Assembly (NCBI GenBank): GCA_013397115.1
Contig: VWZW01002568.1
Coordinates: 1,814,073 to 1,878,072 of the forward strand
Direction: 5' to 3'
Origin: Edolisoma coerulescens
Lineage: Eukaryota > Chordata > Aves > Passeriformes > Campephagidae
Length of the DNA: 64,000 nucleotides
Shown here piece after piece: positions 1-13,300 of the stretch. The translations under genes and the position numbers were made by a program. The notes under the pieces are model-generated. The model saw nothing but the letters and a program-made list of their open reading frames with translations, ran no database searches and was not told the DNA's origin. The stretch's first letter is position 1, and each line of letters starts with the position of its first letter.

Positions 1-657
1 ATTCCCTTCATCTTATAGTTGGGCTTTATTAACTTTTTTGAATTTAAAATTTCTCGAACAATGAGTTCTGTCAGCTTCTGAAATTATATTTTCTCTCTCT
101 CTCTCTTTCTCTCTCTCTCCCCTTTTTTTTTTTCCCTTTTCCCCCCTCCAACACGGAAGTGAGTTTAAAGCATAAAATCACCAGGGGAAATAAGAAGGGT
201 TTCATCTCGCTTTCAGAATTTAATTGGCTCCTTAGCAATTATTAGTTTTTGCTGTTAAAGTCTTTTTTTATTACTATAAGTATTTTCTTAAAGAAACCGC
301 ATTACCTTTCTCGGGTGAGGACCTAAATGTCACAGGAAAAAAAGATGAAGAGAGGATGGCAGGCTAAAAAAGGGAGGAACAGACTTCAGAAAGGATCCAA
401 GTAACTTAATGCTATTGATCTTGCTGCAGTTAGAAGTTGGGAGATTTAACCCTTGCTTGATTCATCTACCACTATTGGCATTACATTTCTCTTCTGAATA
501 CATAACAAATCAAAATACTTGTAGGAATGAAAACCTTAGCGGTAACAATGACAATAATTCTTATTTTGTTTCATGTGTTCTGCTATTCAGAGTGGTTAAT
601 AAGCCCTCTGGCAAACTAGGCCAAGAGTCCAATCTGTCCCCACTTCACTGATGTGAG
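1..657. other. unique noncoding AT-rich sequence
   Basis: No gene or transposon is recognised. An open frame of 80 codons at 409-651 has no recognisable domain and is not called. The part from about 200 to 310 is rich in ATTA/TAAT-type motifs and could be conserved noncoding DNA, but this cannot be tested here. Confidence 0.5.
90..148 (+). repeat. pyrimidine tract, (CT)n then T/C runs
   Basis: A CT dinucleotide run broken once by TTT passes into a T run and then C-rich sequence, giving about 58 bases almost free of purines. This is a simple-sequence tract, probably variable in length between individuals. A polypyrimidine strand of this length can form triplex DNA in vitro; no role is implied. 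Confidence 0.85.
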
Positions 658-779
658 TGCTCAAAAACTGAGTAGATGTGGCACTGTGCAGCAGGGCTTG
701 GTGGATGTGATGGTATTCGGTCACGGGTCAGACTTGAGGATCTTGGAGGTCTTTTCCAATCTTTATGATTCTATGATTT
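658..779 (+). mobile_element. CR1 LINE 3' fragment
   Basis: The element ends with a CR1 3' signature: a stretch equivalent to 'gacttgaggatcttggag', then 'cttttccaat' and a tail ending in 'gattctatgatt'. The upstream part ('gtagatgtggcactgtgc') matches the older CR1 subfamilies whose 3' UTR carries this phrase. It is 5'-truncated, as most CR1 copies are, and contains no coding part. The tail marks the 3' end, so the element lies on the plus strand. Confidence 0.85.
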
Positions 780-1056
780 TTTATTCAATAATGATGTGAC
801 CATTTAATCATCCTCCATTGCGCTAAGCACAAAAGCTTTGCCCGGAAAGGACTCTCTCCAACAACATGTCAGGGCTACACAAGTGTGTGACAAGGTCAGA
901 GGGAGTTACTGCAATTTCACCTCATGTTCCTGGCTCCCTGCTGGTGGTTAACACACCACTCCACTCATTTCAGAGTTAACTCAGGTAAAGTTTAAATGAT
1001 TAAATGAAACAGGGAAAGAAGTCTCCTCCACCTCTGCTGCATGTATGTCACAGACC
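780..1056. other. unique noncoding sequence
   Basis: Nothing is recognised between the two CR1 copies. Confidence 0.5.
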
Positions 1057-1462
1057 ATCACAGAGTCACAGGATGGTTTGGGTTGGAAGGGGCCCTAAGA
1101 ATCATGGGAAGGGACATTTTACTTACTACACCAGGTTGCTCCAAGCCCTGTCCAATCTGGCCTTGCACACTTCCAGGGCTGGGGTAGCCACAGCTTCTGT
1201 GAGCAATCTGTGCCACTGCCTCACCCCCATCACAGTGAAATTTTTTTTTCCTAGCATCTAACTTTACCCTGCCCTTTGTCAGTTTGAAGCCATTCCCCCT
1301 TGTTCTCTTTATCACTCTATGCCCCTGTAAAAATCCCCTTTCCAGCTCTTTTGTAGGTTCCCTTCAGGTACCGAAAGATCACATTCATATGGCTCAATTC
1401 TCTTCCATCCCAAATCATCACTGTTTTCAACCTGCCTGTTAGAAAAGCCTCTTCTGAGATTT
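1057..1462 (-). mobile_element. CR1 LINE, 5'-truncated, about 400 bp
   Basis: Read on the plus strand it opens with the inverted CR1 tail and 'ggtttgggttggaagg', then 'ccaggttgctccaagccc' and 'cacttccagggctgggg'. This is the reverse complement of the CR1 3' end. Farther in (about 1200-1315) the minus strand still shows the C-terminal ORF2 reading pattern (residues like NGFKL...GR). The 5' part, from about 1390, is strongly diverged and the boundary is soft. It is a dead copy. Confidence 0.9.
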
Positions 1463-4400
1463 ATCTGCAATAGCTGGCACAGTGCAGAGTTGTGCCATCC
1501 AAAGAATTAAGCAATAGGGATTATCACCGTGCTTTACTCACCCCTCTGTTATTTACTACCATAACCCCAGTGAGTGCTCTGCAGCCCAGAAGCAGGGAAA
1601 ATGGAAACAGGTATTTAAAAGTTTTCCAGACCCTGTCACTCTTCAGTAGCTGAATAGGTGACTAGAAGAGCAAAGAAATGAATGGATCAGGAATCCAACC
1701 ACAAACTTTCTCCCCACCTGAAAAAGCTACCAGTAACGCTTGCAGTACCTGTAATATAAATAATGGGTAGTCATCATTCTGTTGGCAAAGCTTCTCCAGT
1801 TGATGTAAAGAATCAGAAATTACAGCTGTTTTGTATCTAGAGAGAGATTCATAAGGAATATTCAGCACCAAACACCAAAAGGGATAACTATGCTAAAATG
1901 AATTAAGGTGCCATAGTAATGGCACTGGTGTCTGGGAGGTGTTGATTGAATGGCTCTCTTGGAATAGCTCTGATCCCGTGAAATTTCATGGGGACGTAAT
2001 CTCCTCTCCATTGCCAGAAAGGCAAATGTTGTATGTTTTCATCTGGTATAAATCTTGACGAACACCATGGAAATCAATGGAGATAATCCTGATTTAGGCC
2101 AATTGCTGAAAGCAGAAGGTGGCCCCATCTGTAGATACTAAAAGTAGCTTTGATTTTTTCCTCATGGCCAATGATGTCCAGCATCCCCCAGGGATTCTTA
2201 ATCACAATGGCAGTGTGCTACCTTACAACTAATCAGTTCCCCATGAATCCTGGAAACATATTAATTTGACTCATCTTTCAGGCACCATGAGGCCAGAATG
2301 ATGTCTTGCCCTGTTATGAAGGAAGAGAACACGTGCAGCAGCAAGGAGTGAACAGAAGGAGCTGAAACCTGCAAATACAAATTGACACAAAGAATAATGG
2401 AACCTTTGTATATAGGTTATTGATTATACCAGCAGTTGCATGAGAATGGCAAAAGCAGTTTTAACTATCGCTTTAACTATAGTTCATTCCAATACCAAAC
2501 TATTAATGAAATTTTTAAAAAAGGTTCAATAAATGGTTTAACGACAAGAAAATTTTAGGGGAGCAATGGGGTTCATGTTAGAAATTCTCAGGCAGGCAAG
2601 TTTGTTCACTTATGAGCAAGGTTATTCATAATTTGATATCTTAGTTGCTTATCTCATCACACACTAATTTAAAAGTTTAATATCAAGCCTTAAATTTGAA
2701 CACTGGGAGAGAAACAGAATAGTTTTGCTGTTTGAGTTCTGTCCCCATCATTGAGAAGGACAAGATCCTTTTGGAGAAATTTGTGATAAGACCAAAAATA
2801 TTTTTTTAAGTCAAAATGCACATGGGAACTTAAGGATTCTTTACAAAGGGATCTTACTATCTTTGTGCAGCTGTGTGCCAGCTTTTAGCCCCATTCCCCC
2901 TTTTCAATATGTTTTAGCTGGCATTTCCTTAGTTGATAAGGTGAACATGGGACTCATTTCATCCATAGCTGGACTCCTAAACGTAAGATGTTTCATCTAA
3001 GCTGTTCTCAGACACCTTTATTTGAAAAACACATCTACAGACTGACTTCTCCCATTTTAAGAGAGATGAGAAGTTTTCTGATAGAGCTTAGTAGGTGAAA
3101 AAAGCAGTCTAGATCATGTACTTCTAGATGGTAATAACTACATGAGATCAATTCCAGTTATATGTTTACCACCATGGAATGCTGGTCTCACCAGGGGCCT
3201 GCTAGTATGATTACAATGTAATTTACTTCCCAGCACAAATGTTGTTTTGCTTTTCATTTTCAAAAAATATAAATATTCTAAACAAAGAAAACATTTCTGA
3301 TGTGAAAAACAGTTTTTAACTTCCTTGTGTAATCTGTAAGAATTAATCCAGACAGTTAAAAATAGATTCTGTTGCATAGCAAGTTCTTTGCTGGATTGTG
3401 TTGACATCAAATTTATATTTTTTCCCTCCAGTAAAGCTGATTCAAAATGTAACAAAGATATGTGAGGCCAAGCCACCAGCTGAGGCAGAGGGGCTCGATT
3501 GTTTAAAGTGAAGTAGCTAAGTTGATTTGCACCATCTAAGGTTTAGACTCTTGTGGTATAATGTTGTTTGATTCTTCTCTTCTATGGTTCATAGGAAAAT
3601 CAAGCAATGTCAAAATGATTAACTGTAAACGGTCTTGCATTTGATCATCTTTGTGCTTCAATTATAACTACAGAGTCAAGCCTAACAATAGTCTCTCTAT
3701 AATTTCTTTATTGGCATGCAAAGTTTGCACAGTAAATATTTCTTCTCATCGCATTTTTTCCCCTTTTCCAACAAGCTCTCAAAGCAACCATTCCAAACTA
3801 AATAGCAATTGAACTGGACTATTATTATGCTGTACATACTAATTCTGCTCCCAGCTATTTTTTTTTTTTTTTAAAGCATGAAATTCCCAGATTACAAAAC
3901 GTGCTGCATCATGTGAACTCATCTTTGAAATAAGTCCGAACCGTAGATTTCAAAGCTCAAACTGACTTGAAACTGCACTTCCTCATCAAAGATAAATGTT
4001 TAGGGCTAGTGTTCTTGTTTGATCCAAGAAATAAGTCCTAGGTCTCCGTCTTCTAGAGTAAAATCTTGATTTAATTCAAGCCAGTAGCAAAATTCCTATT
4101 GTTTGTTAACAAGGTCAGAACTCCAGCACCAGATTTCAGCTCCCTGAAGTTCAGGTGCAGAGGGAGTTCTGAATCCACATTCTGAATTCTGATTGCTGTG
4201 TTTGTTGAAAAAAAAAAAAAAGAATAAAGCGAGTTCATAAAAAGCACTTTTCAAAGAAGGGCTTGCACAACCTTTGGTGCCAAATTACACGTCTGAAGCT
4301 CGGAGTTACTGGAAAGAGCCCTGCTGAATGCAAGAGGCTTTGGACTAGATCCTGTGACCACAGGGCTACAAATTGCACAAGAAAAGTAATCACGCATAAC

Positions 4401-6189
4401 ACATTCCATTCCATAATTTAGACCATCCTTTTGCAGCTTTAATTTCACAATTCTTTTTCTAGTGTAGTTTCCTGTGTGTATCAGCAACATCTTTTTCGAG
4501 CCCTATTGAAGAGACACACATCCACAGAGAAGTACAAATCTGCCTGCTACTTGGAGATCAGTCGTTGAACATGAGTTTCAATCATTCTTTCCTCAGAGAC
4601 TCCAGAATTCTAAACCAAACCTATGAGTCTCAAGAATATTGAGATTTTATTTCTTTTGTAGGAAAAAAAAAAAGCAGAGGGAAGTGTGTTTCCTCACCCT
4701 CCCAAAGTTTTTTTGAAAATACTGATGTGACAACAGCTGCTAATTTAATTTTCTTTTGAGGTTTCAAACTTGGGAGGATTGAAATTTGAGAAAAACTTTG
4801 GGAAGTTTGAAGGATTTTTTCCATGTAGTTATTAGAAACAGATTATGATGATGATGATTATGAATATTACTATTTTCTTTTCTTAAATGCCTCTATCCTT
4901 TCACATGGAAGCTCTTAGATACTGAAACAATGAGTTTTGATATGTTGTTGAAGTGATCAGAAGGAAATGTTAGTGATAAAATATCACCAGTATGGTTTTG
5001 CAGAATTTTCACTTATTGGATAACATTTAGAAGTCCATGTAAAGAGAAATGCCTCATGATCAGCTTTAATTATTCACTCTTTGGGAATGTAAAAAAATAA
5101 TACAGTAAAATTCACAAATGTACTAAGCCAAAAGGAAAAAAAATTGAACCAGCCACAGAAGGTGTGGTGTGACAGATGTGGAATGACCTGCCACAGTCTA
5201 TAAATAATATCCATTCTTTATATTTCATTTAATGTTACAAAACACCGTGCCAAAGGAAGTCATGGAAGAGTCATGATTTCAGGTCTGTGCTCTACTGATT
5301 GCTTCATTGAGTGTCCCTCTGCAAATATCAGTTGTTACATCACTCAGCTCAAGGCAAATATACTTTGAAAAGAAAAAGAATTAAACATAGATTGGAATGA
5401 CATTCAAATCGGTGGATAAACACATCTAGTTTCATGTATTAATGGACCTTCCTTCAATGAAATGGGAAAACTGGTCTGACACTCCAAGGAAAACGGTTTC
5501 AGCAAATTTGATACTCAAAGAGAAATGGTTACTGCAAGGTGTGTTCATTTTCTTTCCCTTCTCGTCTACCCAAAATAGGTAATGAAAAATACAAAGTCTG
5601 AGTTGCATCATGGCTCAGCCTCACCAACAAAATATTACACAGCGCTAATTTTCTTCTGTCGTCAGTGAAAAGAAATAAGTCATCACATAATTTTAGTTAT
5701 TTCTCACATGATGCTGAGCAATGGAAAAGGGACTTGGGAACAGGGATACTTTTGATGATTATTTCCACAAAGAATTCTTTCATTTTTTCTTGCAGACACA
5801 GAGTTCCTGCAGACACAACAGGTAAGGCCAGGAAAAGATATTAAACTATTACAGACTGGACAGAGTTACAGGTCATCCTATAAAATATCACCTTCTGCAT
5901 CAAAGAGATCTTCAGAGAGCAAAATAAAGCTGTGCAAGGGAATGTTTGGGGCTGGAGACCTATGTGTCTCAAGTGAAATTTCCTGTTCAGTTACTCAGCT
6001 GAATGGTGAACTCCAATTAAGAAGAGTTTAACAGTAGCAGGAGTTACCTGTAAGGTAAGGACTGTATGATTTTTGAGGTGGTTCCCATAACAAGGTGAGA
6101 ACTGTGTGCCCCAACTCCAGAATCTGAGTGAATTGGCCCAGTTTCATCAATAATCACAAAGCCCAGGGAGAGGAGAGCAAACATCTTCA
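1463..6189. other. long unique noncoding stretch
   Basis: About 4.7 kb without recognised transposons, genes or RNA genes. It holds short homopolymers (T run near 3859-3872, A run near 4208-4221, A run near 4664-4673), a small (GAT)n patch near 4843-4860 and a possible conserved block near 3.9-4.0 kb listed separately. Open frames here (up to 112 codons at 3138-3476, minus strand) have no recognisable protein features. Confidence 0.5.
3875..4040. promoter_or_regulatory. possible conserved noncoding element
   Basis: This repeat-free block contains motif-like words including a TCF/LEF-type 'catcaaagata' and 'gtttgatcc'. It lacks simple repeats except for the T run at its left edge. The call is a guess from composition; alignment to other birds would decide it. 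Confidence 0.2.
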
Positions 6190-6245
6190 ATCTGGACTAG
6201 ATGAGCTTTGGGGGTCCCTTCCATCTCAGGACAGTCTCTGATTCT
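6190..6245 (+). mobile_element. CR1 LINE 3' fragment (diverged)
   Basis: 'ggactagatgagcttt' followed by 'ggtcccttcca' matches the last segment of the CR1 3' UTR in plus orientation. The terminal ATTCTATG repeat is degraded. Only the final 50 bases or so are recognisable. Confidence 0.6.
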
Positions 6246-6584
6246 CTTTAGTCTAAAATATAAACTCTCATTGATGGGTGGGAAATGCTAAAGCATTTGG
6301 GGTTGGGATAAAATCATCCTCTGTAGGGATTTAGGTACCACAGACATGTAGAAACCTTTACTGGTTTCAAAGATTTCTTTATTTTGCTCTTATGCTGTGA
6401 TTTTATTTTGTGTTAAAATAAGCAACAAATTTCTTCCAAGAGCATAGCTTTTGAACCAGTCATCTTTTAGATGATAAACTCAAACTTGATGGCTTCCATT
6501 TCAATGGATGTATCAGCTGAGGTAAATTTTTGTCTTTCCATCTAAATCAGGGGGATGAATCTCCTCTCAGATTTCTCTGCCTGT

Positions 6585-6635
6585 TTCTCAGGACATTTTC
6601 TTTAGTACCATTCTCAGGACTGTTTCTTTAGTACC
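6585..6635 (+). repeat. two-copy tandem duplication, about 26 bp unit
   Basis: Unit 1 at 6585-6610 and unit 2 at 6611-6635 share 'ttctcaggac' and 'tttctttagtacc', with a small difference in the middle. They abut directly, which suggests replication slippage or a local duplication. No protein or RNA role is evident. Confidence 0.8.
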
Positions 6636-8182
6636 TTCTGCAGATGGCACTAAAATGACTGAATGTCAGATACCTAAACCAAGAAAAGATAAATCCCAAC
6701 CCACAATACTCTGACATGAGCCAGAGACACTACTCCCTTCTTGATATCACCCTCAACAAATGTGGAAGGATTTGCTCCTTCTCAACACAGGAAAAGCTTT
6801 GCACCACAGGTAATACATGAATTATGGCTTGAATCTGGGAGGAGGGAAGTTTAGAGCAATGCAGACATGGATTGATGTCCGTGGGGAGTCCTCTGTGGAT
6901 GAAGGCTGTATCTTTTTTGCTGATCAATGAGCAACAACAGTTTTCTCTCATGTGCTCTTCAAAACCGTGCTTTCATGACCATGCTCACCCATTTTCTCTT
7001 CTTTTTGCTAAACTGGGTAAGGGCCAAATTGCATTTTGCTGTGTTACATTTGTGCAGCTTCTATCTCTATACAAACTGACTCCTGTTCCTTAAAATCTTG
7101 TGTGACACCACAGTAAAAATTCACGGAATAAAGGAAAACCATGGAATTTCTGTATTTAAGCTGGATTCTCTTCTGTCTACAAGGACAAAACCACTGATCT
7201 GAGGCTTTGCAAGATTTGGCTGCTATATATGTAGATATTTATAACATCCAGCAAAATAGAGTTTAATGTATATCTCTTAATGCAGATGGCTACATTGCCC
7301 TTGGCTCCATATATAATCAATATAATTTCACAGGTACATCTAGATCCTATTCCATTCTAAAATAAAATACCAAAGATAAATGAACCAGACTCAAGAACAA
7401 CTATTTCTTTTAAGTGAATAATAACAGAGATCAGGGGAACTTAGGCTTCACGTGAAGACAACCATATATCTTCATTTGACCAGAAAAATTTCACTTTTTT
7501 CTTTAGAGGAATATTTCTAATCATCTAAAGCTTAAGTTTTGGAAACACCTCTTCCAAAGAACAATAGGAGTTTAACTCCTAAATGGATTTAACAAGGGGA
7601 TTGAAAACTTTATGAATAACATACTATCAGATAGAAGTCACCCGGTAGAAGGCATGTAATCTCAATGGTCTTTCATAAACATATTCATAAATCATCAACA
7701 GATGTACAAGAATAACTTTACTAAGGAATTATGTCATTGATTTATTTTTCCTTTATGTATCTTTTGAAGAGTTTAGCACAGCTGAAAATGCTGTCTCTTT
7801 CTTTTGGATCAGCTCTATTTAGAACATACTAACAACGGTTCAAGTTGCAGCTCTACATAATCGTTAGGGATAACACTTTTTAAGCTGAGAATGCTCTTGG
7901 CAATTCTGCATGAAACCCAGCTATTCTACACTGGGAGTTATGAAACCATTTGCCTCAGCTTCCATGTGTTTTTCAGAGTGTACCCTTGCATAGAATGGGG
8001 AGTCCAAGGCCTGAACGAACCTAAAATGTCACAATGAAATTTAATTCAAATCATAGTCTCATCAGGTTTCAACTCAAGATCATGGGAATCCATGTGTTCT
8101 GGACAGCTTCCATGAACTTTTATGTCTTAATGGTGATGATTTGTTTCAAAGATGGGTCCAGAAGGGTTCAAAAGAGCCCTCC

Positions 8183-8290
8183 CCACAACAACAACAATAA
8201 AACAAACAAAAAAAACCCAACAACAAACACACCATCAAAAAAATCCAACCAATGAGCCAGAAAACTCCCCAAAAAACTCCAACAAAAACA
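8183..8290 (+). repeat. A/C-rich low-complexity tract
   Basis: A strand of almost only A and C with (CAA)n, (AAAC)n and A-run segments, then A-rich sequence to about 8290. It may be the decayed A-rich end of an unrecognised element or simple-sequence DNA. Two open frames crossing it (rich in Asn, Lys, Thr, Pro) are translation artefacts of the repeat. Confidence 0.75.
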
Positions 8291-8702
8291 TGTTTTTTAA
8301 ATTTTTATCTGACTTAGAAGTGGTAGCAATTCTGAAATACTTGGGGAAAGACAGATAAACTGCACTAAGGCTGTAAAGTATAATTACATATAAAAACTTT
8401 AAGCTGGAGTTGTATGTTTTGAGGGTTAGAGGATAAAATTAATTATGAATGTAGTAATGTGAAAAGTTCCCCTTCCCTTTTCAGAATGAAGGCACAGGTT
8501 CAGTTGGATGATGAGAGGACTAAGGTTAATATTCATTCTAGAAACACCTTGTAAACACCAACAACAATGGACAAAAATTTAATCTTATTTCCTTCATCTA
8601 TTTTTTAAATATTTAGAAAGACAAGGAGAACATACATAGTTAAAAGACCTAAATTCAAGAGACAGAAGAAACATTTTGATTTTTTCAAAGTATAGTCATA
8701 TT

Positions 8703-8763
8703 AGAATCATAGAATGATAAAATATCCTGCCTTGAAAGGGACCCATAAGAATGATCAAGTTAT
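8703..8763 (-). mobile_element. CR1 LINE 3' fragment (CR1-J/C-like)
   Basis: 'agaatcatagaatgat' followed by 'aatatcctgccttg' and 'gggacccataag' is the inverted 3' end of the CR1 subfamily whose end reads 'atcctgagttggaagggaccca'. It breaks off after about 60 bases. The same subfamily appears in two longer copies near 24.6 and 25.7 kb. Confidence 0.75.
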
Positions 8764-10317
8764 GATGATGACTCATATGTTATTGCTCTTATTGCTAGTA
8801 CTAACAATAATAGCAATAAAGACAAAACAGAACTCCAAATTTTATAGAATTTTTATCATGTAATCCATGATCCATCCTATAGAGAGGCTGTATAATAAGG
8901 TAAGTGGTGCCTCTATGTGAGAGTTTCCACTAGACAGAGTAAATCAATTCATAAGAGAGATGTTAATTGGCAAAGTTTACATTAAATCTTAACTCTAATC
9001 ATGCAATCCACCCTTGGTGTGGAAAAGAGCAGTGGGGTCTTAGTTCAGAGGCAGACAAGTGCTCAGCAACCAGATCTGAAAAGGTGTTTACATCCTACTC
9101 TTGGATCTATGTGAAAGACAGACATTAAAGAATGAGTCATCTTTTGCACAGGACTAAATCACATTGACTTGATGGAGTAACACTTGGGTGTAGCCCCTCG
9201 TCTTGCTCATCATCCAAGAACAGAGATGAAATACTTTTGCTGAAATTATTCCAGAAGAAAGTTTGATTGGCGCAGAAATAAAATATAAGGTGTAAAAATA
9301 AATAAATATTTCATTATTGCCATCTGTAGACATTATTGGATAAAGGACACTGCATCAACTCAAAATAAAGCTTGTGCTGTTACTAAAATTGCTCCCACAC
9401 AGATATAATTTGCATGAGCAAGAGATGAAAACATAAATGAACAGTTAGGTGGGTTATTTTGACAATATCTTCATTTATACATTTATACATTTACACCATG
9501 CTAGACCTTCCTTATAAACCAAGACATACAGCTGTCAGTAGACCTGTGTGGGTGCGTTGTTGACTACAGATGGAACAACTTGAAAACGTCCAAGGTAATT
9601 TTATTTTAAAAAACAGTAAAAAAATAAAATCACTTGCATTCCCGGTTCCAGCCTGCAGCACTTTTTTACAGCTGAAAATAGGGGCTTATAATAAAAATGC
9701 TGACACAACCTTAACTATAGAGGTGCTAGCAGGCAATGCTATAATAAATAATGTGGGAAATACTTTACACTTCAAGGCAATTACATGTTCAGCCATCTTT
9801 AGGATTTCTGGGCCATGAAGGGTAGGGATTAGGTGTACTTGACAAGTGTAAAAGACCCATGACTCATGACTGCTAGAAGGCACAAATGAATTACAAAAGC
9901 TGAGAGAAAGCTTTGTAATCACGAAGCATAGGTAAAATATTTTTTATTTAGGGGTAGATAAGGATCAGGTAGATGTAAAGATACACACTACAGATTTCAT
10001 CCTGTGTGCTTTTTCAAGAAGTGGTAAAAGTTAAATTAAATCTGTTGTCCTAACTCACCTTTGTGTATTTTTTGACTTGCATTATTGCATTTATGCCACA
10101 CAAATATGACTTTAAAATGGAAGTTCGTACTTGCAGGAGAACAGTACCAAATAAGACCAGCTAAGTCACTGAGACAACTGTTATAGAAAGAACTGGAGGA
10201 GGTTTTAGGAGAGCTTAGATTCACAAAGACCCTTAACAGCCTTGTCAACCTTCGCCCACCAGAAATACCCTCAACAGCCTCTTTGTTCCAGGTCTGAAAA
10301 ATAGCTGAAGTGGGAAA
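8764..10317. other. unique noncoding sequence
   Basis: No gene or transposon is recognised. The block 9570-9850 is listed as a possible conserved element. The open frames of about 80 codons on both strands overlap each other and show no coding features. Confidence 0.5.
9570..9850. promoter_or_regulatory. possible conserved noncoding element with A/T-rich MEF2-like words
   Basis: This repeat-free block contains several A/T-rich words resembling MEF2 sites ('ctgaaaatag', 'cttataataaa', 'ctataataaata') within about 80 bases. Such words occur by chance in AT-rich DNA, so confidence is low. Confidence 0.22.
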
Positions 10318-10378
10318 CATAGAAGCATTAGGGTTGGAAAAGACCTCCAAGATCATCAAGACCAACCTTCTGCATTGG
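10318..10378 (-). mobile_element. CR1 LINE 3' fragment
   Basis: 'catagaagcattagggttgg' followed by 'aaaagacctccaagatcatc' and 'aagaccaacctt' is the inverted 3' end of an older CR1 subfamily. Only about 60 bases remain. The copy at 49725 is the same type and longer. Confidence 0.8.
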
Positions 10379-13300
10379 TTGGATGCTACATTGTCTCCAG
10401 TGCTGAATTTTGAAGAAATTAGGGAAGAGAGTTTTAACAGGCATACAGACTGGAAATACTGGAACTGCTAATTAAGGACACCTTAAAAGTGAACATCCAA
10501 GTCAGAGCAAGACAGAATCAATTTTTGGTCACTGGGGAGAAGTAGCACACCATGACCTTTGAGAAATACCTTTGACTTTAGATGTTATTTTCCAGTGAGA
10601 AAAAATTACCTTGGGGAAGTACTTTCCTGTTTCTCTCTACTTGCTAGGAAGGAAGGTGGAAGGTGGAGGCCACACTTCAGACCTGTGCATGCCAAGGTAC
10701 AGTGGGTGAACCACTAACCTGGTCCCTTAGTCCATCTGAATTGGCCAACTGCAGTAGTGTGATCAAATCACTTTTATGGCATCTCTAAACAGGCTCAGGT
10801 TCTGCAGTCTAAATCCCACAGCAAACAGTTCTTACCTGTGTAGTCATGAGGTTGGTAAACCCCACAGGGAGACCAGACTGTCCTGATCTGTCACTTACAG
10901 CACCTCTACAACCTTTCCCAGAAGTCTTAAAATGCTGAAGATTATGGTTTCCAAGAATTTGGTAGAGCACGTGTGTTTTTTCAGAGCTGTTTGCCTGACA
11001 TCTGCCTTTTAGAAACAAATTCAAGAATTTCTCATCCTGAGCAAAACCCAACACAAAGCACCACCCTCCTGCCCATTTTGCCTCAGTGGTAACAGATTTT
11101 TAAAACTCCTCTAAATCTTAGGTCAAGCATTCCTAAAGTCTTGTATGAGTTCTTGAGCTTTATTTCTTATATACATCACACCAAGGCTGACAGAATATTA
11201 ATTTTTAATTGTTTTCCCCCTCTACTTATCTGTTTCCACTCTCTTATTTCTGATTTTCACCAGTTTTGGCTATAAGATATGCAGTAGATCATGAGGATCA
11301 AACATCAAGCAAGTAAGAGATTTCTAAAAAATTGTTTGACTGTCTTTTCCACAAAAAAACAAGAACAAATTAACAGCCTGTAATTTAGGGAACTCCCACA
11401 ATGAACGAGGACTGGAGGCTGGACTAGAGATTTTGGTCTGTGAAGGTCAACAGGAACTGTGTAATTGAATATAGAGTGTTCAAAATTTCACTGAAGTGTT
11501 CAATTCTCTCTAATTTCGATATTTAGGGAATCCTGCTGCCATTCAATATTTTTTGCCTTACTCCTTTCAGCTCCAAGTGATTTAATGCTCCTTCACCCTC
11601 ACAACAGAACAGCTACAGTGCAAAATGATGAATATTCAACTTCCAGATCAGAAATTGGTACGAATACCAAGATAGATATATGCTTTTCACTATCTATCAG
11701 GGTTGGGTAGCAGCACGATAGCTTAAGACACTTATAATAACGTGACACCAATTTATTATCATTAGAAATAAAGCCTTCGGAAAAGACCCTAAGCATTATG
11801 TTAGCATTGATATGTCAATCCTGTATTTGAAGGATGGCAAGTCTGAATCCCAGCACAGCCTTAATTAACAGAAAATAATTAGCATCATTTTCCCAGCTGT
11901 GAATTTGAGAATTTTTTCTCCAACAGAATCCATTGATTGATAATTAAGGAGGAGTTAGTTGTAATAAAACTCCCAGTATTGCAATTTCTAATTGGCCTTT
12001 AAGGACATTTTACAGTTACAGTTACTTTGTTCCAGGCATTTTCTGGCTTTTTTTTTTTTTTTAACCAGCTTTAATAAGGAATCCTTTCTCAGCGAGGTAA
12101 AAAAGATGCAGATGAATAGAAAAAACCGCTGTACTGTTACATTTATGAATTTAAAACCTCGCATATAGTGCAGTCCATTTGATTTGTTTGGGTAATAATT
12201 GGTGCTAAGTGAACGTAAAAAGCTTTGAAGTTTACTTTGAATAACCTAAGATTTATCCAAGCACTTGAGTCGTCAATTAAACTGCATTATCCCAGAGATT
12301 TATGTAAATGCTTAAGTTGATGAACAGTAAATGCTCCTGTTGGCTTCAGTGGGATGGAGCATCATATGTATAGTTAAGCAGATATATGTATATCCTTCAA
12401 GGAATGCTGCCCTAGGCTGGAAATCTTAGAGGAATGGATTCAGCTCAGGACATGTCTGCTTGTTTCATATTTCCAGCCAGTCCACAAATACTGCTCGTAC
12501 AGTGTCCCCCAAGGCACTCAGATTTTAATCCTACAAGTAGAATTGATTTAAAAGCATCCATTTAATGATTTTTGTAATATCTGTACATTGACATAATTTT
12601 GAATTCTTTTCCTGAGCTATTTGAAAATTTTGAATGTTGTATGAAAACAATCTAAAGACTTCCAGTGTTTTCTCATTTCTTTCCTTTGCCTCATTTCTGT
12701 TTATTCTCCCACTTGCAAAGAAAGCTTGAACAACTGACCAAAGGAAAAAAACAAAAAGAAAAGAAAAAGAGCAAAAAAATAGATAATCTTGTGTATCTAA
12801 ATACAATAATGGAAAAAAATATTTTACTTAAATTTCTTTCTATACAAAAGTAATTTTTCAAGAACAAAAACTGTAAAGAAGAAGTGTCAGATTTTTGCAT
12901 ACCAGAAAATCAAGGTCATCTGAACATGTAAACATGATGTTTCCTAAAAAGAAACTGTCATATGTGAAACCAAAGTGGAGATCAAAACTGGTCTCTAATG
13001 TTGTGAAAGTAGATCTGAATAATCGGACTTGGACCTGCATTGCTGTAATTTGTGGCCACTACACAATGACTTAAGCTTCCTTAAGTTCAGGTAAATAACT
13101 AATGCTTTATTAATGGGTGTTATTACTGGCAAAAAAAGAGCTACCTGATAAGGGCTTTTGGTGTTGTTTCCTCTGGTTATTCCTGTCTCTTTCTTGCCCT
13201 GTAAATTTTTTATATGTCTACAGCAGTGAAAAAATGTTTCTGTGTGATCAGAGCATCCTCACTATCTTTAGAATCCAGATCAGCTCAGTTTCTCCATGTT

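Larger units (their letters stand above)
6246..8702. other. unique noncoding sequence
   Basis: No gene or transposon is recognised. It holds a small tandem duplication at 6585-6635 and an A-rich tract at 8183-8290, both listed separately. Confidence 0.5.
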
